A stretch of DNA of 64,000 nt from a bacterium (GTDB taxonomy: Bacteria > Planctomycetota > UBA1135 > UBA2386). Both the position numbers and the translations under genes were made by a program. The stretch is from contig JANSXC010000002.1 of NCBI GenBank assembly GCA_024743115.1, positions 497,978-561,977 on the forward strand, read 5' to 3'. Numbering within the stretch: the first letter of the stretch is position 1; each line of letters starts with the position of its first letter. Shown one piece after another: positions 1-8,286 of this stretch. Under the pieces are notes generated by a model, which saw only the letters and a list, made by a program, of their open reading frames with translations, made no database searches and was not told where the DNA came from.

Positions 1-819
1 CGGCACGGGTTGGCTGCCGCCGACCGGCGTGACGCTGCGTTCCTGTAGTGCCCGCAGCAGCTTGGCCTGCAGGGTCAGCGGCAGGTTGCCGAGTTCGTCG
101 AGGAACAGCGTGCCGCTATCGGCCATCGAGAACAGCCCACGCCGGTTGCGGTCGGCGCCGGTGAACGCACCCTTCTGGTGCCCGAACAGCTGGCTCTCGA
201 GGAGTGGCTCGGGCAGGGCACCACAATCGACAGCGATGAACGGACCGTCGCGGCGCGGGGAGCGCTCATGGATCGCGCGGGCGGCGACCTCCTTGCCCGT
301 GCCGGACTCGCCAGTGAGCAGCACCGCGAGCGAATCCTGCGCGGCGACGAGTTCGAGCTTCTGCCGCATCTCGCGCGCCGCGTCACTGCCGCCGAACTCG
401 CAGCTGCCGGGGCCACCGTGGCCGCGGAGTCGATGGACCTCGCGGCGCAGCGCGTGTTGTTCCGCGGCGCGCTCGGCCGTGAGCAGCAGTCGCGGGGCAT
501 CGAACGGTTTGGCCTGGTAGTCGAACGCGCCGTCCTTGATCGCCTCGACCGCCGTCGCGATGTCCTCGACTGCGCTGAGCAGGATCACCGGCAGATCGGG
601 CTGGCGTTCGCGGACCGCGCGCAGCAGCTCGGGACCGGGCATGCGTGGCATGCGGACGTCGGTCAGGATGACATCGGGGACGGACTGTTCGATCTGCGTC
701 AGCGCCTCGTCGCCGTCGCCTGCTTCGGTAACCGTGAAACCGGCGTCCTCGAAGAGTCCGCGCAGGACCCAACGCAGGTCGGGCTCGTCGTCGACGATCA
801 GGATGCGGCGATCAGGCAT
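1..819 (-). CDS. NtrC-family sigma-54-dependent response regulator (3' end outside window)
   Basis: Two-component response regulator that would activate sigma-54 RNA polymerase when phosphorylated. The visible 273 residues hold an N-terminal receiver domain (acidic pocket DDE at 10-12, phosphoacceptor Asp54 in ILTDVRMP) followed by an AAA+ domain with Walker A GESGTGKE, the sigma-54 contact loop GAFTGA and a Walker B-like GTLFLDE. The remaining AAA+ part and any Fis-type DNA-binding helix-turn-helix lie beyond the window edge. The ATG at 819 lies 22 bases inside the upstream histidine-kinase gene, so the two are probably translationally coupled and work as a pair. Its target genes cannot be told from the sequence; I found no convincing -24/-12 promoter in the window. 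Confidence 0.93.
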   Translation of the reverse strand, partial: MPDRRILIVDDEPDLRWVLRGLFEDAGFTVTEAGDGDEALTQIEQSVPDVILTDVRMPRMPGPELLRAVRERQPDLPVILLSAVEDIATAVEAIKDGAFDYQAKPFDAPRLLLTAERAAEQHALRREVHRLRGHGGPGSCEFGGSDAAREMRQKLELVAAQDSLAVLLTGESGTGKEVAARAIHERSPRRDGPFIAVDCGALPEPLLESQLFGHQKGAFTGADRNRRGLFSMADSGTLFLDELGNLPLTLQAKLLRALQERSVTPVGGSQPVP

Positions 820-2033
820 TCCGGGCTCTCGTTGGTTGCTGGCGGCTGAGTGGCGGGCGCGGCGCCGGCGGGCAGGAGTAGCGCCGCGCGGGCGCCGCCA
901 CGATGGCGCGGGTAGAGCGCGAGGCGGCCTGCGAGTTCGGCCGCGATGCGCCGGCAGCTCCAGAGGCCGAGCCCGGTGCCGTCCGCCTTGGTGGTGTGGA
1001 ACGGCACGAACTGCGGCATGCGTACCGGCGCAGGGATTCCCGGCCCACGGTCCTCGACCGCGATCACGACGGCTGCGGCGGCGTCGGCGCGTTCGACCTG
1101 GCGTACGCGAACGTGGACTTCGCCGGCTCCGGTCGCGGCCTGCACCGCGTTGAGTGCGAGGTTCAGCAGGGCTTGTGCCAGCAGGGTGCGGTCGGCGTGG
1201 ACCAACGGGTCGCTCGTGGAGCCGTCGACCGTGACTGCGAACGCAATGCCCTGGCGACGCGCCTCGGTGGTGACGAGGGCCAGGACTTCGTCGACGACCT
1301 CGCGGGCTGCGAACGTCTTCGACTCGGATGGGTGGGGTCGGCCGAGGTCGATGAGCGAACTCAGGGTGTGGTTGGCGCGGTCGATGTTGCGCCGAATCAC
1401 GTCGGTGTGTTCTGTGATCTCCGCCGGGGTGCGGGCCTTGCGGCACAGGGACTCGGCGGTGCCGACGACGATCGACAGCGGATTGCGAAGGTCGTGGGCG
1501 ATGCTCGCAGCCAGCCCGCCCAGCATGGCGCGGCGATCGGCCTCGACCAGACGATGCTCGAGTTCGAACTTCGCGTTCTCCGCCACGAGCCGCTCCGTCT
1601 TCTGTTCGGCGAGGTCGCGCTGCAGAACGTCGTGGGCTCGGAGCAGGTCGGGGATCCAGAGCATCATGCCGTAGGCGATGAGGGTCAGGCCGAGCAGGAA
1701 CAGTGCGCCGCGTTCACAGACCGCGCGCAGATAGACGAAGACGCCGTGTGACTGCTCGAGCTCACACAGGTGCACGATCGCGGCCATCAGGAAGCTCGTC
1801 GTCAGCACCAGGAAGCCGCCGCAGATCAGCCGCATCGGCTGGCCGCGCAGCACGGTGTTGCCGCGCGCTGCGCTCGAGAAGAACCAGAACAGCAGTCCGA
1901 AGTAGCACGGCAGCACGAGCGCGCGCAGGGCCTCCGGCGGCGATGGCCAGGCGAGCAGGATGGTCAGCAGCGTCAGCAGCGCGCAGCTGCTGTGTGTGCC
2001 TGGTAGCGCCATCCGTGCCCGCAGCCCATTCAT
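798..2033 (-). CDS. Membrane-bound sensor histidine kinase
   Basis: Sensor kinase, 411 residues from the ATG at 2033; a GTG two codons upstream is an alternative. The N-terminal 125 residues contain about four hydrophobic membrane segments with short loops and no obvious periplasmic sensor domain, followed by a short coiled-coil linker. The dimerisation and phosphoacceptor helix has His180 in [11 protein letters not shown]. The ATP-binding domain has the N box around Asn295 (LNLALNAVQ), G1 (VEDRGPGIP, 326-334) and G2 (GTGLGL, 352-357). It overlaps the start of the sigma-54-type regulator, its likely partner. The signal is unknown; the compact membrane part suggests it senses a membrane or small-molecule state. 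No clear Shine-Dalgarno sequence is seen. Confidence 0.92.
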   Translation of the reverse strand: MNGLRARMALPGTHSSCALLTLLTILLAWPSPPEALRALVLPCYFGLLFWFFSSAARGNTVLRGQPMRLICGGFLVLTTSFLMAAIVHLCELEQSHGVFVYLRAVCERGALFLLGLTLIAYGMMLWIPDLLRAHDVLQRDLAEQKTERLVAENAKFELEHRLVEADRRAMLGGLAASIAHDLRNPLSIVVGTAESLCRKARTPAEITEHTDVIRRNIDRANHTLSSLIDLGRPHPSESKTFAAREVVDEVLALVTTEARRQGIAFAVTVDGSTSDPLVHADRTLLAQALLNLALNAVQAATGAGEVHVRVRQVERADAAAAVVIAVEDRGPGIPAPVRMPQFVPFHTTKADGTGLGLWSCRRIAAELAGRLALYPRHRGGARAALLLPAGAAPATQPPATNESPECLIAAS

Positions 2034-2180
2034 GGGCACGGTATCGGCTCACGGCGGGGCGGGACTGGCCCGGAACTGTCGGGCGAACCGCGCGGCGATC
2101 GGTGCGGAGCTACCGGCGCACGGAACTACCGGAGTACTGATTACCTGTGCTCCGATCTACCCGTGCTTTGGCGTTCTGTG

Positions 2181-3305
2181 CTACGGCGTCGGTGTGGCGA
2201 CGCGCAGCGGCTGTCGCGTCAGGTCGTGCACGAGTTGCGCGAGCACCGGTTCGAGCAGTGGCCCTGGGCACGCCGTCGCCTTGAAGTCGCTGTGGCGGTG
2301 GATGCGTTGCGCGGGAATGCCGTGATCGTTCATGAGCGCGCCCAGCAGGTCTCGCAGCGCTTCGACCTGACGAGGCGTCGGCTGATGGCCGTTGCCGCCG
2401 CGAACGAAGTTGCCGAGCACGCAGACGCCGACGTTGCGCACGTTGTTGCGGCCGCTGGCATGGGCGCCTTGCCAGCGCATGTCGCGGCCCTGCCAGATGC
2501 GGCCCGCGGGGTCGACCAGGTAGTGGTAGCCGATGTCGCCGTAGCCACGCCCGCCCATGTGATCCTTCTGGATCCGCTGCAGCTGGGCCGCCGTGGCCGC
2601 GGGCCGCATGCTCCGGAAGTAGACCGCGGAGTGGTGCACCGTGATGCGGGTGGCGCGATCCATGCGGTCGAGGCGGCGCGGGTTGGCGGTCGCGGCGCGC
2701 CAGGTCGAGCGCTGGCGCACGCCGAGGCTCGCGACAGTGTTGCTGCCGCGGCGCGGCGGCTCGCGAAGGTCCAGGATGCGGCGCCGCAGGCCCGGATCCA
2801 TCGCGAGTTCGCGGGCCCGGTCCAGGTCGAAGCGCGCGAGCCGCGGCGTGCCGGCCTTGACGTAGGCGAGGCCGCGCAGATAGCGGGCAAAGGCCTCTTC
2901 GTTGGCACTCGGTTTCGACGTGCCGTAGAGCACCTGTGACGTCGCATCGATCGCGGCGCGGGTGCGGCCGAGCTCGAGCTCGAGGAACGCGCGCCGCAAC
3001 TGAACTGCGACATTGTTGTGGCCGACATTGTTGTGGCCGACGCTGCCGGGGCCGACGCTGCCGGCGCGCGGCAGCCGTTCGAGCTCGCCGGCGGCATGGG
3101 TGGGGCGTGCGAAGATCGCGCTGGCGCTGACGGTCGCCGGGACGTTGACCGGGTCGAGCGGCGGCGGCGCGAGGTAGCGCGGACCGGCGCAGGCGGCAGC
3201 CGCGAAGGCGAGAAGGAGCGCGAGCGCGGCCCGAACCGACGAGCTGCCGGACGGAATATTCGACGGCGCGGCGGGCGCCGTGCGCGGTGACGGATTCTGC
3301 GACAA
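2181..3305 (-). CDS. Lipoprotein with PGRP/AmpD-type N-acetylmuramoyl-L-alanine amidase domain
   Basis: Predicted zinc amidase that cuts the bond between N-acetylmuramic acid and L-alanine in peptidoglycan. The 374-residue protein starts with a lipoprotein signal (lipobox ending at Cys39), then a proline-rich stretch with repeated GHNNV units (about 83-99), a TPR-like helical segment (102-170), and an amidase_2 domain from about 218. Likely zinc ligands are His224 (ITVHHSA), His338 and Cys346 (HSDFKATACPG); the spacing of 8 between the last two fits the family. It would act in the periplasm, anchored to a membrane. The TTG start is supported by a strong AGGAGGG-type ribosome site just upstream. 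It is followed by the two-component genes on the same strand after 141 bases. Confidence 0.85.
   Translation of the reverse strand: MSQNPSPRTAPAAPSNIPSGSSSVRAALALLLAFAAAACAGPRYLAPPPLDPVNVPATVSASAIFARPTHAAGELERLPRAGSVGPGSVGHNNVGHNNVAVQLRRAFLELELGRTRAAIDATSQVLYGTSKPSANEEAFARYLRGLAYVKAGTPRLARFDLDRARELAMDPGLRRRILDLREPPRRGSNTVASLGVRQRSTWRAATANPRRLDRMDRATRITVHHSAVYFRSMRPAATAAQLQRIQKDHMGGRGYGDIGYHYLVDPAGRIWQGRDMRWQGAHASGRNNVRNVGVCVLGNFVRGGNGHQPTPRQVEALRDLLGALMNDHGIPAQRIHRHSDFKATACPGPLLEPVLAQLVHDLTRQPLRVATPTP
3009..3068. repeat. Four in-frame 15-bp tandem units inside the amidase gene
   Basis: Two identical 15-bp units (gacattgttgtggcc) are followed by two diverged units (gacgctgccggggcc and a variant). 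On the coding strand they give repeated GHNNV and GSVGP pentapeptides in the linker between the lipid anchor and the helical segment. The period keeps the reading frame, so copy number can change without breaking the gene. Confidence 0.8.
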
Positions 3306-3310
3306 ACCAC

Positions 3311-3318
3311 CCTCCTGC
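3311..3318 (-). promoter_or_regulatory. Shine-Dalgarno site for the amidase TTG start
   Basis: On the minus strand the bases read CAGGAGGG, five bases before a TTG at 3305. Its strength and spacing are the reason for choosing this rare start codon for the amidase lipoprotein. Confidence 0.6.
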
Positions 3319-3558
3319 GACCAGTCGCTCCGGGATGGAGCGCCAGGGCGGCCGCAGCCAGTCCGCCCATGCTACCGGGCTGACGGCACCAACGCCACGG
3401 ATCGGCGGCGGGATCCGGTGGTCGGCCCGTCCGGCCGCCGGTCGGCGCTGCCGCTGGGGCGCGGTCGGTCACCGCGTGGCCCGCGGTGTCCGGGTCCTGG
3501 ACAGCGATTCAGGGGAGGTGCGATCGCGGCCGATAGGGGGCGAAGAGGAAACACCCAG

Positions 3559-3999
3559 ATGCACTCCAAGGTCGAATTGGAACTCGTGGGGTCGATGGAC
3601 CATTTGCGCCTCGTCTGGCAGACGGGTGAGGCCCTGCTGGAGTCCGTCGAGTTCGCCGAGGATCCGGAGGGCAGCCGCTACAACGTGCTGCTGGCCCTGC
3701 AGGAGATGGTGACGAACGTGCTGCGGCACGGTTACGGGCTCGACAGCTCGCAGCCCGTGCAGGTCATGTTCGAACTCGACGATGATCGGTTCGTGATCGA
3801 GGTCCGCGACCGCGGCCAGGAGTTCGATCCGCTCGCGTTCGATTCGCAGGCGGCCGAGGGCGAGGACATGCCGACGAACGTCGGTGGGTTCGGCATCCAC
3901 ATCGCACGGATGGTCATGGACGATCTGAACTACGAGCGCCGTGACGGCTGGAACTGCCTGCGATTGAGCAAAGACCTACACGCCAAGGCGGGGCTCTGA
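3559..3999 (+). CDS. RsbW-like anti-sigma-factor serine kinase (HATPase_c_2)
   Basis: A 146-residue single-domain GHKL ATPase of the anti-sigma or switch-kinase type. It has the N-box region LLALQEMVTNVLRHGYG, a G1-type motif DRGQEFDP and a C-terminal VGGFGIHIA loop. Family members bind a sigma factor or another partner and phosphorylate a STAS-domain antagonist. The ATG at 3559 is preceded by GAGGAA eight bases upstream; the reading frame stays open further upstream, but that part looks non-coding. It is followed 10 bases later by a SpoIIE-type phosphatase and then a CheY-like protein, forming a partner-switching cassette. No STAS gene or sigma factor lies nearby. Confidence 0.88.
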   Translation: MHSKVELELVGSMDHLRLVWQTGEALLESVEFAEDPEGSRYNVLLALQEMVTNVLRHGYGLDSSQPVQVMFELDDDRFVIEVRDRGQEFDPLAFDSQAAEGEDMPTNVGGFGIHIARMVMDDLNYERRDGWNCLRLSKDLHAKAGL

Positions 4000-4009
4000 G
4001 GGCATCGTC

Positions 4010-5578
4010 GTGACACTCAGCCAAGGCTCGACCAAGCTGCTGCAGCACGTGCCCGGGGTGTTGCCCGGCGTCGGCGTGCGGGTCATGCGACCCGACGGCG
4101 ACGAAGTTGCGCAGTACGGACCCGACGCGCCCGCCGGCGGCAGCGAACACCGCTGTGCCACGGCGGACGCCGAAATCATCGCTTCGTTGCCGCCCGGGAA
4201 CGATGCTGCGAGCGATCTCGTGCTGTCACTGTTGCAACTCGTCGAAGAGCGGGAGCGACTCGAGAGCGACATGGAGAGCATGAATGCGAGCTCCCTGCGG
4301 TTGCTCGAGCAGGTCTCCATGCTCACCGAAACGCTGCCGCGGCTGTCGGCCGGGGAGGACGACCGGGATATCGCGTCCCTCGGTGTGCGTGCGTGCCTCG
4401 TCGCCGCTGCGACCGAGCGGGTCATGTTCCTGGCGGGCACGCCCGAGGAGGCGACGTTCGAGGTGCTCGTCGACCACGCGACCGCCGGTGCGCGGGCCGC
4501 GGACGAGGCGTTCGACACGATTGTCCCGAACGAAGGTCTGCTGGCGGACATCCTGGCCGTCGAGGAAGGCGTCATCCTGCGAACGATCCCCGAGGGGGCG
4601 ACGGTCGGAGCCGCCGGTTCGCCGGAGTCGCTGGCGAAGCGCCAGATCCTCGGCGTGCCGGTGACGTACGGATCCGGCGACAAGCGCGTCGTGCTCGGCG
4701 CACTGCTGCTGTTCGACAAGGCCGCGACGAGCTACTCGAGCGATGCCGAACTCGGCAGTGAAGAGGGGCAGGTCGCGGAGTCGTTCGCTGCCATGCTCGG
4801 CGCCGTCCTCGGTGCCCGCAAGACGGCAGCGCTCGGCAAGGAACTCAGCATGGCGCAGACCATCCAGCGCCAGATTCTGCCGAAGAACGTGCTCGAAATC
4901 GGTGGCTTCGACGTGGCCGCGGACTACCAGGCCTGCGGCGCCGTCGGCGGCGACTACTTCGACTACGTCCGGCTGGCTGACGGTCGCACGATGGTCGTCG
5001 TGGCCGACGTCTCGGGTCACAACCTCGCATCGGGCATGATGATGGTCAGTGCGCGCGCGACGTTGCGGACGCTGGCCTCCGTTCGCGACGGGGTCGCGCC
5101 GGTGTTCGACGACTTCGCCGCGGCGATGTACGAGGACCTGACCAGCACCGAACGGTTCATCACTGCCGCTGCCGTCGGATTGCGCGAGAACGAACGCAGC
5201 GTCGAGTACGTGAGTGCCGGTCACAACGACCTGTTCATCTACCGTGCTGCTCTGAATCGCGTCGAGGCGGTGCCGACGGAGCACACGATCGTCGGGTTCC
5301 TGGAGCGCCCAGGGTACACGTCGAGTTCGATCGCACTCGAGCCGGGCGACTGCCTGCTGATCTACACCGACGGGATCACCGAGGCGACCGACGAGACAGA
5401 AGAGATGTTCGGTGAGGAGCGTTTGACCGAGGCCCTCGCGGCCGCGGCCCGCTCGGGCACTGCGCGCGAGATCGTCGACGCGATCGTGGCCGAAGTACAC
5501 AAGTTCCGGGGTGGCGAGATCGTCGGCGACGATGTCACCGCGGTCGTCGTGGGCTGCACGGCTGGGGGAGCTGATTGA
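4010..5578 (+). CDS. GAF-domain PP2C/SpoIIE-type serine phosphatase
   Basis: A 522-residue protein, GTG start. The N-terminal third has no clear domain and includes a short helical segment (about 60-105). The middle (about 110-270) resembles a GAF sensor domain. The C-terminal 240 residues are a PPM/SpoIIE phosphatase: AQTIQRQILPK linker, metal-binding GGDYFDY and VVADVSGHNLASG, then YVSAGHN, LLIYTDGITEA and VGDDVTAVVV. Such enzymes dephosphorylate STAS-domain anti-anti-sigma factors and so oppose RsbW-like kinases such as the one encoded immediately upstream. Its stop codon overlaps the start of the CheY-like gene (TGATG), which suggests coupled translation and a shared signalling pathway. 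Confidence 0.9.
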   Translation: MTLSQGSTKLLQHVPGVLPGVGVRVMRPDGDEVAQYGPDAPAGGSEHRCATADAEIIASLPPGNDAASDLVLSLLQLVEERERLESDMESMNASSLRLLEQVSMLTETLPRLSAGEDDRDIASLGVRACLVAAATERVMFLAGTPEEATFEVLVDHATAGARAADEAFDTIVPNEGLLADILAVEEGVILRTIPEGATVGAAGSPESLAKRQILGVPVTYGSGDKRVVLGALLLFDKAATSYSSDAELGSEEGQVAESFAAMLGAVLGARKTAALGKELSMAQTIQRQILPKNVLEIGGFDVAADYQACGAVGGDYFDYVRLADGRTMVVVADVSGHNLASGMMMVSARATLRTLASVRDGVAPVFDDFAAAMYEDLTSTERFITAAAVGLRENERSVEYVSAGHNDLFIYRAALNRVEAVPTEHTIVGFLERPGYTSSSIALEPGDCLLIYTDGITEATDETEEMFGEERLTEALAAAARSGTAREIVDAIVAEVHKFRGGEIVGDDVTAVVVGCTAGGAD

Positions 5579-5949
5579 TGTCGCAGCACAAGATTCTGGT
5601 CGTTGATGACGAGCCGTTTATCTGCCGTTCGCTGTCGTTCGTGCTGCGCAAGGGCAATTACGAGGTCATCGAGGCGCGCAACGGCGAGGAGGCGATCGCG
5701 GCGATTCGTGATCACCGTCCTGACCTCGTGTTCCTCGACGTCATGATGCCGAAGATCAACGGCTTCGAGGTCACCGAGCAGGTGCGTTCGGATCCCGATC
5801 TCGACAACGTCAAGATCATCCTCCTGACCGCGAAGGGGCAGGAGAGCGATCGCGAGGTCGGCAAGACCGCGGGCGCGAACGACTACATGACGAAGCCGTT
5901 CAGTCCGACGAAGATCCTCGAGCGCGCCCGCGAAGTGCTCGGCGGATAG
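5578..5949 (+). CDS. Single-domain CheY-like response regulator
   Basis: A 123-residue stand-alone receiver domain with the full active site: acidic residues Asp10, Asp11 and Glu12, phosphoacceptor Asp54 (FLDVMMPK), Thr84 (ILLTAKG) and Lys106 (TKPF). No output domain is present, so it must act through protein contact. The ATG at 5578 overlaps the stop of the SpoIIE-type phosphatase gene; a TTG one codon upstream is a weaker choice. It is the third gene of the partner-switching cassette and may connect a histidine kinase to the anti-sigma circuit. That link is inferred from position only. Confidence 0.93.
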   Translation: MSQHKILVVDDEPFICRSLSFVLRKGNYEVIEARNGEEAIAAIRDHRPDLVFLDVMMPKINGFEVTEQVRSDPDLDNVKIILLTAKGQESDREVGKTAGANDYMTKPFSPTKILERAREVLGG

Positions 5950-6020
5950 CGCGCCGGCGACGCCCCGCCGCGTCGCGCGGAAGTCGCGGTGGCCCGGCCT
6001 TCCTGCTACTGTCCGCCGCC

Positions 6021-8096
6021 GTGTCGAAGGCCGCACGCCTCTGGTTGTTGCTCCCAGCACTCGTGGCGGGCGGGTGGTACCTGGCGGTGCTGCTGCACGG
6101 GTTTCGCAGCGACGATTTCCTGACGGTCTACTACTACGACCGCGATGCGGGCGCCGTGAAGTGGGGCCGCGTGTTCGAGGAATGGGTACGCCCTTGGTTC
6201 GGGGTGCGTGACCTCTATCGGCCCGTCGTGAGCCTGTCGTTCGGCTGCAACTGGCTGCTGTCGACCGCACCGTTCGGCTTTCACCTGTTCAACCTGCTGC
6301 TGCTCTGTTGCACGGCCACGCTGGTCGCGCTCGCGGCGTTGCGGTTGGCGCCGGCTGGCGCCGGGGCGCGTTGGTCGACGACCGCGGCCGTGGTGGCCGG
6401 GCTCGTCGTCGTCCTGCATCCGGCTGCGGTCGAGCCGACGGCCTGGGTGGCGGCCCGCACGACCGGTCTGCAGGTTTGCTTCTCCGCGTTGGCCTACTGG
6501 TCGTTTCTGCGGTGGCGGGATGGGGACGGTCGGGTCTGGCTGCCGTTGCTCGCGACCGCACTCGCGTGCGCGAGCAAGGAGGGCGCGGTGCTGTTGCCGT
6601 TCTCGTTGGTCGTGCTCGATCTGCTGCGGGCACGGCAGCGGCTTGGCTGGCGGGTGCACCTGCCGTTCTTCGCGCTGGTCGGTGGCTACCTGTTGTGGCG
6701 GCGGGTGTTGCTCGGTGTGTTCACGACCGCGGAGAGTGGACACACGATCGGCGAGCGGCTGCAGAACGCCGCGGCGCTCGCCGAGCAGCTCGTCTTCGCG
6801 AGCAGTGGGCAGTATGCCATCGCCGCTGGGCTGCTCCTCGTGCTCGTCGCGGTGCCCCTGCGCGGGGTGTTGTGCGCCCCCTGGATCGGCTTGTTGTTGC
6901 TGCCGGGTACGACGCACGTCGTGCTGTCCGAGAACCTGCTCGCCGGCCGGTTCTTGTTCGATGCCGTGCCCGCGCTCGGGTTGGGGTGTGCGGTCACCGT
7001 CGCGTCGACCGTGCGATGGCGAGCAGTGGTCGGGCTGGCAGGCAGCGGACTGGCGCTGGTGGGACTGGTGATCGGCAGTGGTGACGAGATCGCGACGTAC
7101 GATCGCGAGAACCTGATCGTGCGACAGGCTCAGGAGGCGCTCGTGCGTGATGCCGGCGCGGCCGCAGCCAGTGGTCGGCCGTTCGGCGTCACGGGGTTGC
7201 CGGGGTTGCCGCTGCTGCAACCGGAACTCGTAGGGTTCCTGACGCAGCGCCCGTTCGTCGCGCGGGATCTTCACGTCGTGCCGCTCGGCAACGTGCTCAC
7301 GCCGAACGAGCACTCGGGCGCGTTCGGTGATGCGACGAGTGTGCACGCGATGGTGCAGTTCGGCGCGGGCGCGGCGACCTGGGATGCGGACGCGCGGCGA
7401 CTGCAGGCCGTGGCGCGGGTCGGGTCCACCTCGTTCGAGCTGGTTCGCGACCCGGCTGACGCGCGCCGCTTCGTGCCGCCTCGGCTGGTGTCCCCGATGG
7501 CGGTCGCGGCGCTCGAGATCGTCGTGCCTGCCGAGGTCGATCGGTGGCGAGGTGCGATCCTCGGCAATCTCCCCGGTGACTACGAGGCGGCGGGTTTCGC
7601 TGCTGTGCGACCCACCGACCTGGGCATGGCTTCGACCTGGGTGAGCTGGGTCGATGCGAGTCGGTTCCTGCCCTGGCTCGTCGCGGGCACGCTCGGTGGC
7701 GTGCCGGCGGGCGTCGAACTCAGTAACGCGGGCAAGCCGTTGCCCGCGGGCGTCGTCGTGCGAGCCCACGGCCCGTTGATGATCCGTGATGGCGACGCGG
7801 CGGCGGGTCACGCTGTGTCGGTCGATCGTGCGGAATTGGCCGCGGTGTTGGAGCGCGACTTCGATGCGGTTGGAGGGCTCGCGGGAACCGTGTTCGTGGC
7901 GATGCCGACGGGCGTGTTCGCCGCGCGCCGCGCGTCGGGCCCGACCGGTTTCGAACTGCCGGCGAGCCTGCGGACGCAGCTCACCTACGTCGCGGACGTG
8001 CTCGGGCCGACGCGGGTCCACTGGTGCTGGCGGTTCGATGCGGACCCTGGCGAGCGGCCGCGGGCGTCCCGCTGGCGTTCGATCGTGGTCCGATAG
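6021..8096 (+). CDS. Polytopic membrane protein, GT-C glycosyltransferase-like
   Basis: A 691-residue membrane protein (GTG start). The first half has about ten hydrophobic helices. The first extracytoplasmic loop carries paired acidic residues (FRSDDF, Asp31-Asp32) and is followed by a YRPVVSLSF segment and FHLFNLLL. This arrangement resembles GT-C enzymes that move sugars from lipid-linked donors. The second half (from about 370) is a large soluble region of unknown fold. The true donor and acceptor are unknown, and it may be a non-catalytic relative. It stands alone between the signalling cassette and dnaK. A second, unrelated-length GT-C-like protein occurs at 48335. Confidence 0.6.
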   Translation: MSKAARLWLLLPALVAGGWYLAVLLHGFRSDDFLTVYYYDRDAGAVKWGRVFEEWVRPWFGVRDLYRPVVSLSFGCNWLLSTAPFGFHLFNLLLLCCTATLVALAALRLAPAGAGARWSTTAAVVAGLVVVLHPAAVEPTAWVAARTTGLQVCFSALAYWSFLRWRDGDGRVWLPLLATALACASKEGAVLLPFSLVVLDLLRARQRLGWRVHLPFFALVGGYLLWRRVLLGVFTTAESGHTIGERLQNAAALAEQLVFASSGQYAIAAGLLLVLVAVPLRGVLCAPWIGLLLLPGTTHVVLSENLLAGRFLFDAVPALGLGCAVTVASTVRWRAVVGLAGSGLALVGLVIGSGDEIATYDRENLIVRQAQEALVRDAGAAAASGRPFGVTGLPGLPLLQPELVGFLTQRPFVARDLHVVPLGNVLTPNEHSGAFGDATSVHAMVQFGAGAATWDADARRLQAVARVGSTSFELVRDPADARRFVPPRLVSPMAVAALEIVVPAEVDRWRGAILGNLPGDYEAAGFAAVRPTDLGMASTWVSWVDASRFLPWLVAGTLGGVPAGVELSNAGKPLPAGVVVRAHGPLMIRDGDAAAGHAVSVDRAELAAVLERDFDAVGGLAGTVFVAMPTGVFAARRASGPTGFELPASLRTQLTYVADVLGPTRVHWCWRFDADPGERPRASRWRSIVVR

Positions 8097-8286
8097 CTGC
8101 CATCCTGGCGGGTTGCGCTCGGTCGAGTTCTGCCAAGTTGGCGGCCTTGCGAGCGTGCCAGCTTCGCGGGGGCATTGTTTTGTAGGGACTTACGACGTTC
8201 TCTGCGATGGGCACGGCATTTGACTAGTGGGAGCAGAGTGCGGTGCGCCCGGTTGGCGGTCGGCCGTGACTCAGCAGGAGCGAACT
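8097..8286. other. Intergenic region upstream of dnaK
   Basis: This 190-base region should carry the dnaK promoter. There is no CIRCE element (TTAGCACTC-N9-GAGTGCTAA). A short inverted repeat GCCAA-G-TTGGC lies at 8132-8142. No convincing -35/-10 pair of the standard or heat-shock type is visible to me. Confidence 0.4.

Noticed and set aside
6006..8021. Minus-strand open frame of 671 codons
   Set aside because: Antisense to the GT-C-like gene; the translation is Arg/Gln/His-rich and has no domain.
8097..8286. CIRCE operator or standard heat-shock promoter upstream of dnaK
   Set aside because: No match to the CIRCE inverted repeat. A CTTGCGA near 8146 resembles a heat-shock -35, but the matching -10 is poor.
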